The position numbers and the translations under genes were made by a program. A stretch of DNA of 57,795 nt from an uncultured Mucilaginibacter sp. (GTDB lineage Bacteria > Bacteroidota > Bacteroidia > Sphingobacteriales > Sphingobacteriaceae), in contig CAISPD010000032.1 of NCBI GenBank assembly GCA_903887275.1, positions 1 to 57,795 of the forward strand, read 5' to 3'. This document shows, in pieces, positions 49,117 through 57,795 of this stretch. The notes below the pieces were generated by a model. That model saw only the letters and a program-made list of their open reading frames with translations, searched no databases and was not told the DNA's origin. Positions within the stretch are counted from its first letter, which is position 1; each line of letters starts with the position of its first letter.

Positions 49117-50730
49117 TTATTTTTGCGATGCCGTCATCTTTGAGGCAATGTCAAGTGCACGATAAGCATTTACAACTCCGCCGGCTTTAGACAGCGTGCT
49201 AAAATCGACCAGGTTATGGGTGCCCGGTTTATAAACCATCAATCCGTGTAAAGGCTCCGCGGATTGCATTATGGCTTGTTTTACCTGCCTAACGTTCAGG
49301 TCTGGATAGTATTCCATGATCAAGGCTGCAATCCCGGCTACAATAGGTGAAGAGAAGCTGGTACCATCGTCAGTAGTTGCTTCTGCATCCATATCTAAAG
49401 AGGTGATCTTTACCCCGGGAGCAAACAGATCGACACTGTTTTTCCCGTAATTGCTGAAATCGGTAGCAAGAATAAAGTCTGCTTTTAAACCGGACGCGCC
49501 AACGTTCAAAACATTTTCATCGCCATGCAATGAGCCGTCCAGATAATGGCAGTTTGGAAATTCAGGTTCTATATCCAGATCGAGGTTTTCATTGCCTGAT
49601 GCCTGTACAAGCAGCACATCATGGGCAGCGGCATATTTAAAAGCCGAATCTAACCAGTCTTTATGTGGCGATACTTTTTTACCAAAGCTCATATTGATGA
49701 CCCTGGCACCATGGTCCACTGCAAAAAAGATAGCATTAGCTTCGTCTTTATCATATTCATCTCCTACCGGAACGGCTTTGATGATCATCAGTTGCACATT
49801 ATCTGCAATACCGTCTATACCGTAAGCATTTCCGCGCTTTGCACCAACCAAACCGGCAACTTCGGTCCCATGTGCGCTGTCTTCAAACTTAAGCTGATTA
49901 TTGCCGTAGGTTTTATCACGAAGTACATCCGGGTTGTCGCCAACAATACGGCGTCTTACATCCAGGTCTGGATTAAGCTCATTGTTAAGTTTGGTAAGGT
50001 ATTCGCCTAACTCCCTGATCACTTTTACATTGGTGCTGGTAGAAACATCCTGGCTAAAGGCAAGCAACCAAAGGTTTTTAACCTGAATCATAGTATCACT
50101 TTTAGCAACGATCTTGTCCAGGTCAGTACGCGAGAAAGTTTGGTTGTTTTTTAAACCCAATGCATGCCGAACGTAACCACTGGTTTCAACCATGGCATTT
50201 AATACCTGACTTAGTTGCGGCAATTCGGTCTTTGCTTTGGCAATTGTAGCGTCGTATTCGGCTTTTACCTTTAACCAAAAGGCATATTCTTTTTTGTTAG
50301 TATCTGATGGTGCTATGGTATTCAGATACTTGTCCTTCAGTTTAAAATATTGACGCACCTCTTCAGCAGTTTCACTGAAATCGCATTTACGGCCGGGTCC
50401 GCCTAAAAAATTCCAGCCATGTACGGCCCCGGGAAAATCTTTGTCTTTAGTGGTATTTACCCAAAGCACTCCCTGCAGATCTTGCTGCAAAGTATCCACA
50501 CCACTATCAATGATAGCTACAATCACGGGCCTGCTCTTCTTTCCCTGTAATAACTCGTAGGCCTGCTTTAAACTAATACCCATAAACCCATCGGCCTTTG
50601 GATCCAGTGCAAACCAGTTTTTTGGCGGATCGGGCTGAAAGGCCGGCAATTGCTGCGCCTGCGAAGGGTAACTTAAAATTAGCGCGCATGCAATGATCAG
50701 GCTTAACAGGTATAGACGGGTTTTAAACAT
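49117..50730 (-). CDS. S8 family serine peptidase (subtilisin-like), secreted
   Basis: A 537-residue peptidase with signal peptide (cleavage near 26). Catalytic triad: Asp75 in AIIDSGVD, His287 in HGTEVAG, Ser458 in GTSFSSP, with the oxyanion Asn380 in ASGN. About 210 residues separate Asp from His, instead of about 30 in subtilisin. This is a helical insertion seen in some Bacteroidota members. It could bind a propeptide-like or specificity element. It starts 6 bp after the ALDH gene on the minus strand, so the two form an operon. Confidence 0.92.
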   Translation of the reverse strand: MFKTRLYLLSLIIACALILSYPSQAQQLPAFQPDPPKNWFALDPKADGFMGISLKQAYELLQGKKSRPVIVAIIDSGVDTLQQDLQGVLWVNTTKDKDFPGAVHGWNFLGGPGRKCDFSETAEEVRQYFKLKDKYLNTIAPSDTNKKEYAFWLKVKAEYDATIAKAKTELPQLSQVLNAMVETSGYVRHALGLKNNQTFSRTDLDKIVAKSDTMIQVKNLWLLAFSQDVSTSTNVKVIRELGEYLTKLNNELNPDLDVRRRIVGDNPDVLRDKTYGNNQLKFEDSAHGTEVAGLVGAKRGNAYGIDGIADNVQLMIIKAVPVGDEYDKDEANAIFFAVDHGARVINMSFGKKVSPHKDWLDSAFKYAAAHDVLLVQASGNENLDLDIEPEFPNCHYLDGSLHGDENVLNVGASGLKADFILATDFSNYGKNSVDLFAPGVKITSLDMDAEATTDDGTSFSSPIVAGIAALIMEYYPDLNVRQVKQAIMQSAEPLHGLMVYKPGTHNLVDFSTLSKAGGVVNAYRALDIASKMTASQK

Positions 50731-50736
50731 GGGGTA

Positions 50737-52278
50737 TTATAGGTCGAATTTGATGCCCTGAGCCAGTGGTAATTTAGTTGAATAGTTGATGGTATTTGTT
50801 TGGCGCCGCATATAAACTTTCCAGGCATCAGAACCCGACTCGCGTCCACCACCGGTTTCTTTTTCTCCACCAAATGCCCCGCCTATCTCGGCGCCCGAAG
50901 TGCCAATATTTACGTTAGCTATGCCACAATCAGAACCTGCATACGACAAAAACTGTTCGGCTTCCCGTAAATTAGTAGTCATGATCGCCGAAGAAAGTCC
51001 CTGTGGAACACCGTTCTGCAAAGCTATAGCCTCTTCAATGGTTTGGTATTTTATCAGGTATAGGATAGGCGCAAATGTCTCATGCTGGACAATATCGTAG
51101 TGGTTTTCAACCTCGGCAATACAAGGCTTTACATAACAGCCGGAGGTATATCCCGGACCTTCAAGAACGCCGCCTTCTACTATAAATTTGCCTCCTTCGG
51201 CTTTACATTTCCCTATCGAATCAAGATATGCTTTGACAGCATCCCGGTCGATCAGTGGCCCCATATGGTTATTTTGGTCGAGCGGATCACCGATACGAAC
51301 CTGCCTGTATGCTTTTACCAGTTTTTGCTTGAACTGCTCATAAATGCTTTCGTGAATAATCAACCGGCGTGTACTGGTGCAACGCTGTCCGGCTGTACCT
51401 ACGGCACCAAAAACAGCACCGATCAATACCGTATCCAGGTCGGCATGCTGACTAACAATGATGGCATTATTTCCTCCAAGTTCTAACAAGCTTCTACCTA
51501 AACGGGCACCAACGGCTGCGCCTACAGCTTTACCCATACGGGTAGAGCCGGTTGCCGATACCAGGGGAACACGTTTGTCATTAGCCATCAGCTCGCCGAT
51601 CACCCGATCAGCAATAACCAGACAGGATACACCTTCTGGAACATCATTCTTTTCGAAAACATCCTGTATGATGCGCTGGCATGCAATAGCAGTTAGTGGC
51701 GTTTTTTCAGAGGGCTTCCAAACGCAGACATCACCACAGATCCAGGCAAGCGCAGCATTCCAGCTCCACACTGCAACCGGAAAATTAAAGGCAGATATGA
51801 TGCCAACGATACCAAGGGGGTGGTATTGCTCATACATGCGGTGTTCCGGCCTTTCAGAATGCATGGTTAAGCCGAACAATTGCCTGCTTTGGCCTACTGC
51901 CAGGTCGCAAATATCGATCATTTCCTGCACCTCGCCATAACCTTCCTGCAGGCTTTTGCCCATTTCATAAGAAACAAGGGCGCCGAGCTCCTGTTTATGT
52001 AAACGAAGCGCATCTCCCAATTGCCGTACAATTTCGCCGCGCTTAGGCGCCGGTATAGTGCGCCATTTAACAAAGGCTTCAGATGCTTTTGCAATAACCG
52101 CTTCATAATCGGCTTCGGAAGCTATTTGTACCGAAGCTATTTCATTGCCGTCTACCGGCGAAAATATTGATCTGGTGATACCGTCTTTACTATCGCCCCA
52201 AAAACTACCCGTACTAAAAGCCGGGTTAATGTCGTTGATATGTAAATGCTTCAGGATATCGGAAATATTAAGGCTCAT
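50737..52278 (-). CDS. Aldehyde dehydrogenase, ALDH7/antiquitin-like
   Basis: A 513-residue enzyme with the ALDH motifs LLELGGNNAIIV (about 266-278) and the catalytic Cys in GQRCTSTRR (about 300). The C-terminal block NIGTSGAEIGGAFGGEKETGGGRESG is characteristic of ALDH7 (antiquitin, L-2-aminoadipate-6-semialdehyde dehydrogenase, and bacterial AmaB). The expected reaction is oxidation of 2-aminoadipate semialdehyde or piperideine-6-carboxylate in lysine degradation. No other lysine pathway gene is adjacent. The next gene, a secreted S8 peptidase, is 6 bp downstream. Confidence 0.93.
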   Translation of the reverse strand: MSLNISDILKHLHINDINPAFSTGSFWGDSKDGITRSIFSPVDGNEIASVQIASEADYEAVIAKASEAFVKWRTIPAPKRGEIVRQLGDALRLHKQELGALVSYEMGKSLQEGYGEVQEMIDICDLAVGQSRQLFGLTMHSERPEHRMYEQYHPLGIVGIISAFNFPVAVWSWNAALAWICGDVCVWKPSEKTPLTAIACQRIIQDVFEKNDVPEGVSCLVIADRVIGELMANDKRVPLVSATGSTRMGKAVGAAVGARLGRSLLELGGNNAIIVSQHADLDTVLIGAVFGAVGTAGQRCTSTRRLIIHESIYEQFKQKLVKAYRQVRIGDPLDQNNHMGPLIDRDAVKAYLDSIGKCKAEGGKFIVEGGVLEGPGYTSGCYVKPCIAEVENHYDIVQHETFAPILYLIKYQTIEEAIALQNGVPQGLSSAIMTTNLREAEQFLSYAGSDCGIANVNIGTSGAEIGGAFGGEKETGGGRESGSDAWKVYMRRQTNTINYSTKLPLAQGIKFDL

Positions 52279-52292
52279 AATTGTAAATTTGT

Positions 52293-52300
52293 CAAAGGTA
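52293..52300 (-). promoter_or_regulatory. -7 box of the ALDH/S8 operon
   Basis: TACCTTTG on the minus strand, 14 bp before the ALDH ATG. A good -7 match, but no well-spaced -33 TTG/TTTG is seen, so the promoter call is partial. Confidence 0.5.
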
Positions 52301-52538
52301 AAAATCTTTAAGGCAATTTAACATTAACCCACTCATTGCCTGATAAGCGCGCATTTGCTTTTCATTTATTATCAGGCAATTGACAAATCGCCTGTTAACA
52401 ATGTTCGAATGTTGAAAACTTAATTGCTTTTTGGATATCTGTAAGTTGTAATTTGAACACAGCAAAACAAATAAGCCCTGGTTGTTTCAAATTATAAACA
52501 GGATAATATAGCCGCTAGCGTTCTGAAAAATATATTTA

Positions 52539-53942
52539 ATGGAAGAAGACTTTGAATTTGGATTCACCGAAGACCCCAAGTTTTCGGTGGAGCGTTACGA
52601 AGAAATGATTCGTAATAAAGACCAGTATTTTTTTGATGCGCATGCGTTTGAAAACATAATCGATTACTATATCGAAAAAAATGACCCGGCTAAAGCCTTG
52701 CAGGTAGTTGGGTATGCTTGCAATCAGCATCCATTTGCCGCCGTATTTCTCATCAAAAAAGCACAACTGCTGGTAGTAACAAACCATGCAAGCGAGGCAT
52801 TTGTGGCACTTGAAAAAGCAGCCATGCTGGAAGCATCAGACCCGGACATTTACATTATCCGCGGAAACATGTACGAAAACATGGAGCGTTATGCAGAGGC
52901 CCTGGAAAATTATGAGAAAGCACTTGACCTGGCTGAAGAAACGGATGAGATATTATTGCACATATCTTACGTGTACCAGAACATGGGCGACTATGATACC
53001 GCCATCACCTATCTGAAGCTTTGCCTGAAACAAAATATGGAAAACCAGGATGCCCTTTACGAGCTGGCTTTTTGCTATGACGTAATGGACAACCAGGAGG
53101 AAAGCGTACAGTTTTACCAACAGTATATCGACAGCGAGCCCTATAGCTATGCCGCCTGGTATAACCTGGGTAATGCCTTTACCAAACTGGCCCTGTTTGA
53201 AAAAGCGATAGATGCTTACGATTACGCCATCCTGATCAAGGATAGCTTTGCCTCCGCTTATTTCAACAAAGGTAACGCCCTGGTCAATCTGGAGAAATAT
53301 GCCGATGCGATAGAAGTGTACCGCCAGACTTTTGAATATGAGCAGCCCAATGCCGATACCTACTGTGCTATTGGCGAATGCTATGAAAAGCTGGAACAAA
53401 TGGATGAGGCCCGCGCTTTTTACAAAAAAGCGGTAAAAATGGACTCCAAGCTAGCCGATGGCTGGTTTGGCATCGGTGTGACGCTTGACTTTGAGGAGCG
53501 TTACTTTGAAGCCCTACATTTCTATAAAAAAGCCCTGGACCTTGATATTGCTAATGCCGATTTTTGGTTTGCTATTGCTGATGCCGAGTATAAACTGGGT
53601 CACTTGGCTGAAGCCGAGCAGGCTTATGAAAAGGTAGTTGAACTGAACCCTATTGATGTAGATGCCTGGCTCGATTACTCGTCGATATTATATGAACAAA
53701 GCCGGCTTGTTGATGCCGTTGAAGTAATGGCACAGGCAATAAAGTCGAATCCCGATTCAGCTGAGTTGTATTACCGGATGGTTGCCTATCTGTTTGCGGC
53801 GGGCGACTATAAAGAAGCACTCAATCATTTGGAAATGGCCCTGGCTGCCGACCCCGAAAAACACTATATCTTGTTTGATTATTTACCTCAATTGCAAAAA
53901 AACAAGGTGATATTGGATATTATCAACCGATACTCCAGGTAA
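52539..53942 (+). CDS. Tetratricopeptide repeat protein
   Basis: A 467-residue cytoplasmic protein made almost wholly of TPR units (at least ten), with repeated features such as A-x-x-x-Y-x-x-A-L-x-L. There is no signal peptide or membrane helix, so a scaffold role in the cytoplasm or at the membrane is likely. No enzymatic domain. Divergent from the ALDH operon over a 260-bp gap, and followed by a terminator. The partner cannot be inferred from neighbours. Confidence 0.92.
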   Translation: MEEDFEFGFTEDPKFSVERYEEMIRNKDQYFFDAHAFENIIDYYIEKNDPAKALQVVGYACNQHPFAAVFLIKKAQLLVVTNHASEAFVALEKAAMLEASDPDIYIIRGNMYENMERYAEALENYEKALDLAEETDEILLHISYVYQNMGDYDTAITYLKLCLKQNMENQDALYELAFCYDVMDNQEESVQFYQQYIDSEPYSYAAWYNLGNAFTKLALFEKAIDAYDYAILIKDSFASAYFNKGNALVNLEKYADAIEVYRQTFEYEQPNADTYCAIGECYEKLEQMDEARAFYKKAVKMDSKLADGWFGIGVTLDFEERYFEALHFYKKALDLDIANADFWFAIADAEYKLGHLAEAEQAYEKVVELNPIDVDAWLDYSSILYEQSRLVDAVEVMAQAIKSNPDSAELYYRMVAYLFAAGDYKEALNHLEMALAADPEKHYILFDYLPQLQKNKVILDIINRYSR

Positions 53943-53964
53943 TTAAAAACCTGACCTGCCAAAA

Positions 53965-53997
53965 AAAAACAGCCACCGCTCGCCGGGGGCTGTTTTT
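53965..53997. terminator. Terminator after the TPR gene
   Basis: AACAGCC-ACC/CGGGGGCTGTT stem with one mismatch, T-run downstream and A-run upstream, between the TPR gene (plus) and the beta-helix gene (minus). Confidence 0.75.
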
Positions 53998-54024
53998 GCT
54001 AAACAACTTCACTAAACTAACTAT

Positions 54025-54423
54025 TTACATATGCTGATCATAAGGCAGGTCATTGTCGGCGCAGTAATTATGGGTTTCCATAGCTTCTGCAATTGTATTC
54101 TGAAATCTAACCAGCACGCCCCTGGGGGCAATTTTACTGATCGAGTTATTTCGTACTTGTATATTCACACCATTAACCGACTGCACGCCTCCCCACACAT
54201 TATCTACATGGCAGTCTTCAATGATCACATTGGCGCATTGATTCAGGTTGATCCCCAATTGCTCGGAGTTGTATAATTCACATTGCGCAATGTGTATATT
54301 ACTGCAATTAACCAGGTCGATACAGGAAGAACTCCCACCCTTGATCGAATACCCATAGATCGTCATATCATGTACCCCATTTAGTGCGATCGGGTTCGAG
54401 TTTCTATATTCCATTGCTGCCAT
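54025..54423 (-). CDS. Small right-handed beta-helix protein
   Basis: A 132-residue protein with repeated beta-helix coils: NIHIAQCELYNSEQLGINL, NVIIEDCHVDNVWGGVQ, and NIQVRNNSISKIAPRGV. It looks like the Beta_helix/NosD fold but with only about four turns and no signal peptide. The frame stays open for 11 codons before the ATG (ending in a stop), and those codons read like protein, so it may be the 3' fragment of a longer protein. An ATG also lies at 54414. Confidence 0.65.
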   Translation of the reverse strand: MAAMEYRNSNPIALNGVHDMTIYGYSIKGGSSSCIDLVNCSNIHIAQCELYNSEQLGINLNQCANVIIEDCHVDNVWGGVQSVNGVNIQVRNNSISKIAPRGVLVRFQNTIAEAMETHNYCADNDLPYDQHM

Positions 54424-54649
54424 CTCTTCCTGCTCCCTGGTAAATTTATGGTTCTTTTACGGGTTCGGACGAGTCGAATATTGTCATCCAGATTATGAAA
54501 TTACTGTCATATTTTGATTGACAAAACAGGGCATTAATGGGGAATGTATTAAACTATTTACGCTGCCTGTACTATAATATCCAGTATTTTTTTATGATCT
54601 TTGTGCCATTAAAACTTTTCGTTATAGTCTATAACTAAACGTTACCTCT

Positions 54650-55450
54650 ATGAAGCTGAACGGTTTTCCCGCTCCTACAGCACAACACATGAATTACCCG
54701 CTGAGTAATATACCCTACCGTACTGCTAAACCCCGAAGCAGTGGCATCACGATGATCATGGATAAGGGCTTGAGTTTACGGCAAACCGAAGATTTTTTAG
54801 AAGTTGGAGGCATCTACACAGATCTCGTGAAACTGGGCTGGGCAACTTCATTTGTAACTCCAAATCTCGACGAAAAGCTGCGTATTTACAGGGATGCCGG
54901 CATTCCGGTTTATTTTGGAGGTACTTTATTTGAGGCCTTTATAGTACGGGGCGAATTTGACGAATACCGCCGCATATTGGATAAATACCAAATGAGCTAT
55001 GCCGAGGTTTCAGATGGTTCGATCGAAATAGAACACGACCTGAAATGCGAATATATCCGCAAACTCAGCGAACAGGTAACTGTAATTTCTGAGGTTGGAT
55101 CGAAAGATGTCACCAAAATATTTGCCCCCTACCGCTGGATCAAACTGATCAATGCAGAAGTGGAGGCAGGTGCATGGAAAGTTATTGCCGAGGCCCGCGA
55201 AAGTGGCAACGTGGGTATCTACCGCGATTCAGGCGAAGTTCGTCAAGGCCTTATCGATGAAATACTGACCCAAATACCGGAAGAAACTATTATTTGGGAA
55301 GCACCCCAAAAAGCGCAACAGGTTTGGTTCATTAAATTGATCGGAGCCAATGTTAATCTGGGTAACATCGCCCCGGCTGATATCATCCCGCTTGAAACCC
55401 TGCGCTTGGGTATCCGAAGCGATACGTTCGACCACTTTTTGAATAAATAG
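54650..55450 (+). CDS. Phosphosulfolactate synthase-like protein (ComA family)
   Basis: A 266-residue TIM-barrel protein of PF02679. Characteristic blocks: GITMIMDKGLSLRQTEDFLE near 31-50, VKLGWATSF near 62-70, GIPVYFGGTLFE near 84-95, and YAEVSDGSIEI near 117-127. ComA adds sulfite to phosphoenolpyruvate to make (R)-2-phospho-3-sulfolactate, the first step of coenzyme M synthesis in archaea. Bacteria do not need coenzyme M, and Bacteroidota make sulfonolipids, so a sulfonate precursor such as cysteate is a plausible product. No partner gene of that path is adjacent. Promoter not recognised. Confidence 0.88.
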   Translation: MKLNGFPAPTAQHMNYPLSNIPYRTAKPRSSGITMIMDKGLSLRQTEDFLEVGGIYTDLVKLGWATSFVTPNLDEKLRIYRDAGIPVYFGGTLFEAFIVRGEFDEYRRILDKYQMSYAEVSDGSIEIEHDLKCEYIRKLSEQVTVISEVGSKDVTKIFAPYRWIKLINAEVEAGAWKVIAEARESGNVGIYRDSGEVRQGLIDEILTQIPEETIIWEAPQKAQQVWFIKLIGANVNLGNIAPADIIPLETLRLGIRSDTFDHFLNK

Positions 55451-55494
55451 GCGCAGTTAAATTGCCCTTATTAAAAGCTCAGTTTTACCTCCAA

Positions 55495-56202
55495 TCAGGT
55501 TATCGGAAGCTTTTCAAACCAGGTAGCGAAGGCTTCCCAGGGAGCGATATGAACGTTCAAAAGCAAAATGGCGTGCATTATTATATACAGGCCGAGTATA
55601 AGCGGGAATACCCACCTTCCTTTTTTTTGTTTTCGCTCCAGGATGATGAGGGTTATCAAAATGGCATAGACTAAACCTATTGTGAGCAAATACGAATAAA
55701 TAGTTTGCGTAACTGCATTATACAAAAACCTTGATAGTGCGGGTTCAATAAAAACAATACCAGCAGCAACCATGCCTCTTGCATGCAGATCGATAATATG
55801 CCGATACCTGATAGCAATAAAATAAGCCACGCCAAGTACGATCAGATCTTTAAAAGATACCAATAGGGCGATGCCGAGGTCCTTTTCACCTACCGCATGC
55901 CGGCTATGCGCCAGTAAGATCACTGAGAGCAAAACCAAAGGAAATAACACATAACTTATTTTACCGATCATCCGGTGCAGTGGCAATTTCTTCTTCCTGA
56001 TCAGGATAGGCTGTACAATCAGCATCAACAGCCATAGGCTAACCATGATGGCGTGAAAATGAAAGTAGAATTTAAAATTTGCAGTGCCGTTAAAGAACTT
56101 TACGAAATAAGTTGGCCAGAACCCGAGGATCACGAGACCGATCAGCCCGATAAAATAATAGCCCGACGAATCGAAGCGTAGCTTTCGTACCGAATTGGCC
56201 AT
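55495..56202 (-). CDS. Hypothetical integral membrane protein
   Basis: A 235-residue protein with about six or seven TM helices. The loop region with FYFHFHAIMVSLW (about 45-57) and PLHRMIGKISYVL (about 75-87) includes His residues placed at membrane boundaries, as in DUF2306-like or haem-related proteins. I do not name the family with certainty. It converges with the ComA gene, 44 bp apart, and probably has its own promoter upstream of 56202. Confidence 0.8.
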   Translation of the reverse strand: MANSVRKLRFDSSGYYFIGLIGLVILGFWPTYFVKFFNGTANFKFYFHFHAIMVSLWLLMLIVQPILIRKKKLPLHRMIGKISYVLFPLVLLSVILLAHSRHAVGEKDLGIALLVSFKDLIVLGVAYFIAIRYRHIIDLHARGMVAAGIVFIEPALSRFLYNAVTQTIYSYLLTIGLVYAILITLIILERKQKKGRWVFPLILGLYIIMHAILLLNVHIAPWEAFATWFEKLPIT

Positions 56203-56372
56203 AATTAGTGAGGGTTAAAGTTTAGCATAAAACTAAGCTTATTTGGCTGATTTCTAAAATACGGTGTGCCGTTCGAACCGAAACACCCACGCTGCAAATC
56301 AGACGCCGGCTTATTTATTGAGTTTGGCTTTATATAGGTAAAACCTTACTTTTAAAAATCAAAAAACAAACA

Positions 56373-56753
56373 ATGAAAAAAATCAGCCTAATTATGACCC
56401 TGGCACTCGGGTTTTTCCTGACATTTAATGCAAAAGCACAAACCACCACCGATTACTATCCTGGCAAATGGAACATAGTAGTTTATGGAACTCCGAATGG
56501 CGATGTTAAACTTAATTTTATTCTCGAACGCAAGGACGGAAAAATTGCCGGTGCTATCCAGGACACAACCGGAAAAGAGCTCACCAAGCTTTCACAGGTT
56601 GATGAAAAGGAAAAATCCATCACCGCCTATTTTAACCTGATGAATTACGATTTGACCCTAACGCTTGATCCGGTTGATGATGACCACGTAAAAGGCAGTC
56701 TTCTGGGTATGTTTGACGCAAAAGGTGTCAGAATTAAAGAAACAACCAAATAA
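56373..56753 (+). CDS. Small secreted beta-rich protein
   Basis: A 126-residue protein with a signal peptide MKKISLIMTLALGFFLTFNAKA. The mature part has alternating beta strands (GKWNIVVYGTPNGDVKLNFILERK, then DHVKGSLLGMFDAKG). It resembles single-domain lipocalin-like or DUF-type proteins, but I do not recognise a family. Monocistronic with a hairpin after the stop. Confidence 0.75.
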   Translation: MKKISLIMTLALGFFLTFNAKAQTTTDYYPGKWNIVVYGTPNGDVKLNFILERKDGKIAGAIQDTTGKELTKLSQVDEKEKSITAYFNLMNYDLTLTLDPVDDDHVKGSLLGMFDAKGVRIKETTK

Positions 56754-56763
56754 TTTTTAGGGC

Positions 56764-56795
56764 TTAAAGCGATGGGCCTGTGCCCATCGCTTTAA
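56764..56795 (+). terminator. Strong hairpin after the small secreted protein gene
   Basis: A 14-bp perfect stem (TTAAAGCGATGGGC/GCCCATCGCTTTAA) with a 4-nt loop. The T-tail is poor, so it may be an imperfect terminator or an mRNA-stabilising hairpin. Confidence 0.7.
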
Positions 56796-56827
56796 TTACC
56801 GCTCTTTACTATATTCGGATTCCCAAA

Positions 56828-57640
56828 ATGCCGAAGCTGATCCAGAACGATATCGACGAATTTTATGCTGCTACCTCTGAAGAGGGCAGGCTTCAATTGG
56901 GGCTGGGGCCTTTGGAGTTTGAACGCAATAAGGATCTTATAAGCAGGTATCTTCCCAAAGAGGGTGTCGTGATCGATATTGGTGGCGGGCCCGGTATTTA
57001 TGCAGAATGGCTTGCCCAACTGGGCCACGAGGTTCACCTGATCGACCCGGTTGAAAAACATATCAGGCAAGCCAATAAACGCTCGAAACAAGCAAAAAAA
57101 ACTTTCAAATCGCATTTAGGCGAAGCGCAAAAGCTAGAGTTTGCTGATGAATTTGCCCACGTGGTCATCCTGCACGGACCGCTTTATCACCTGCAACGGC
57201 TAAAACAACGTATAAAAGCTTTCAGAGAAGCCAAAAGGGTATTGAAACCCGGAGGTATCGTATTGGGTTTTGCCATCAACCATTCAGCATCTACCATTGC
57301 CGCACTGCTCAATGGATTTATTCATGCACCCGAAATTTTTGAAATGTGTAAGGTTGAATTAAACAGCGGTATCCATAGCCCACCCAAAAACATGCCGGGT
57401 GTTTTACCTTCTGCCTATTTTCATCGGCCAGATGAACTGAAAGAAGAGTTGGAAGCAGCCGGATTAGCTTACCTGGATACTTATGCCGTTGAGGGTATGA
57501 TCTGGATGGACAAAAACTATTTTGAATCGCGCTCTGATCCTGCAAAAAAAGCAAAGATGCTGGAGTTGATGCGGATCACCGAAAATGACAAGGCCTTATT
57601 GTCGTTAAGCCCGCATATGATGATAGCTGGGAGGAAATAG
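56828..57640 (+). CDS. SAM-dependent methyltransferase
   Basis: A 270-residue class I methyltransferase. I chose ATG 56828 because the upstream frame from 56780 starts inside the terminator hairpin. The SAM motif I is VIDIGGGPGIYAEWLA near 45-60, motif II around HLIDPVEKH, and the motif near 110-120 reads VVILHGPLYHL. The C-terminal domain includes a MIWMDKNYFESRSD-like region. Substrate unknown. Nothing adjacent suggests a pathway. Confidence 0.9.
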   Translation: MPKLIQNDIDEFYAATSEEGRLQLGLGPLEFERNKDLISRYLPKEGVVIDIGGGPGIYAEWLAQLGHEVHLIDPVEKHIRQANKRSKQAKKTFKSHLGEAQKLEFADEFAHVVILHGPLYHLQRLKQRIKAFREAKRVLKPGGIVLGFAINHSASTIAALLNGFIHAPEIFEMCKVELNSGIHSPPKNMPGVLPSAYFHRPDELKEELEAAGLAYLDTYAVEGMIWMDKNYFESRSDPAKKAKMLELMRITENDKALLSLSPHMMIAGRK

Positions 57641-57725
57641 CAGGACGCTGCTGATCTGGAAAACCATGAAATTTTTCATGCGCGATTGTTATTTTGGCTA
57701 AAGCCCCTTTCTATTATACATTATT

Positions 57726-57745
57726 CCGTCCCTTAAAAGGGACGG
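57726..57745. repeat. Palindrome at the window end
   Basis: CCGTCCCTTAAAAGGGACGG is a perfect palindrome (7-bp arms, 6-nt centre) in the 155-bp tail after the methyltransferase. It may be a terminator or a REP-like unit. The rest of the tail carries no recognised gene. Confidence 0.45.
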
Positions 57746-57795
57746 CAATATTTCGATTTCCAATTGCATTGCCGTAGACTTCAGCCAACGGACCA

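Overview
The window looks like a stretch of chromosome from a Bacteroidota species, most likely family Sphingobacteriaceae (Mucilaginibacter/Pedobacter-like). The evidence is a type IX secretion C-terminal signal on a giant YDG/MBG-repeat protein, an STN-domain TonB receptor with MG2 and DUF4249 companions, an LruC-domain lipoprotein, almost no Shine-Dalgarno sequences, and several promoters of the Bacteroidota form TTG/TTTG-N18-20-TAnnTTTG. The genus is inference. I see no phage, integrase, transposase or CRISPR array. Most genes are ordinary chromosomal genes, with runs of accessory genes between them.

Layout. 0.1-6.4 kb: AI-2E-family membrane protein and P-type cation ATPase (minus strand, with a possible 46-codon ORF just upstream), a helical protein, a tandem universal stress protein and a LOG-family protein. 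6.6-13.7 kb: a three-gene envelope operon (secreted unknown, STN TonB receptor, MG2-domain protein) converging on a DUF4249 lipoprotein. 13.8-24.6 kb: two ArsR/SRPBCC cassettes flanking an M1 aminopeptidase, YdeI and VOC proteins and a complete DevBCA-TolC-like efflux system. 24.6-30.3 kb: LruC lipoprotein, alkaline-phosphatase-superfamily enzyme, acyltransferase 3 and DinB protein. 30.4-33.1 kb: a decayed tRNA-Met copy, an intact initiator-like tRNA-Met, then era and der. 33.2-40.4 kb: two paralogous lipoproteins, an S41 protease, murQ, BI-1/YccA, a small secreted protein and the pyruvate dehydrogenase E1 beta subunit. 40.9-45.9 kb: the 1647-residue T9SS cargo protein. 45.9-49.1 kb: a GbsR/MarR-controlled membrane/redox gene set. 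49.1-57.8 kb: S8 protease with ALDH7, a TPR protein, a mini beta-helix protein, a ComA-like phosphosulfolactate synthase, membrane and secreted unknowns, and a methyltransferase.

The most notable signals are regulatory. The two ArsR/SRPBCC cassettes, 9.2 kb apart, have the same promoter architecture: TTG, 20 bp, TATATTTG, and one 16-bp inverted repeat on each side of the -7 box. Their operator sequences have diverged (GTAACTYAAARGTTAC against GCAACCRAWYAGTTGC), as expected for two insulated paralogous autoregulators. The GbsR/MarR regulator has a TTTTTGAA/TTCAAAAA palindrome over its own -33 box and a related palindrome before the next gene. A degenerate tRNA-Met copy has its anticodon/T-arm segment replaced by two abutting 13-nt palindromes, which looks like REP-like element capture. 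Several dispersed intergenic repeat families are also present.

Limits: all calls come from reading the sequence and from family knowledge. No database search, structure prediction or RNA folding was run.
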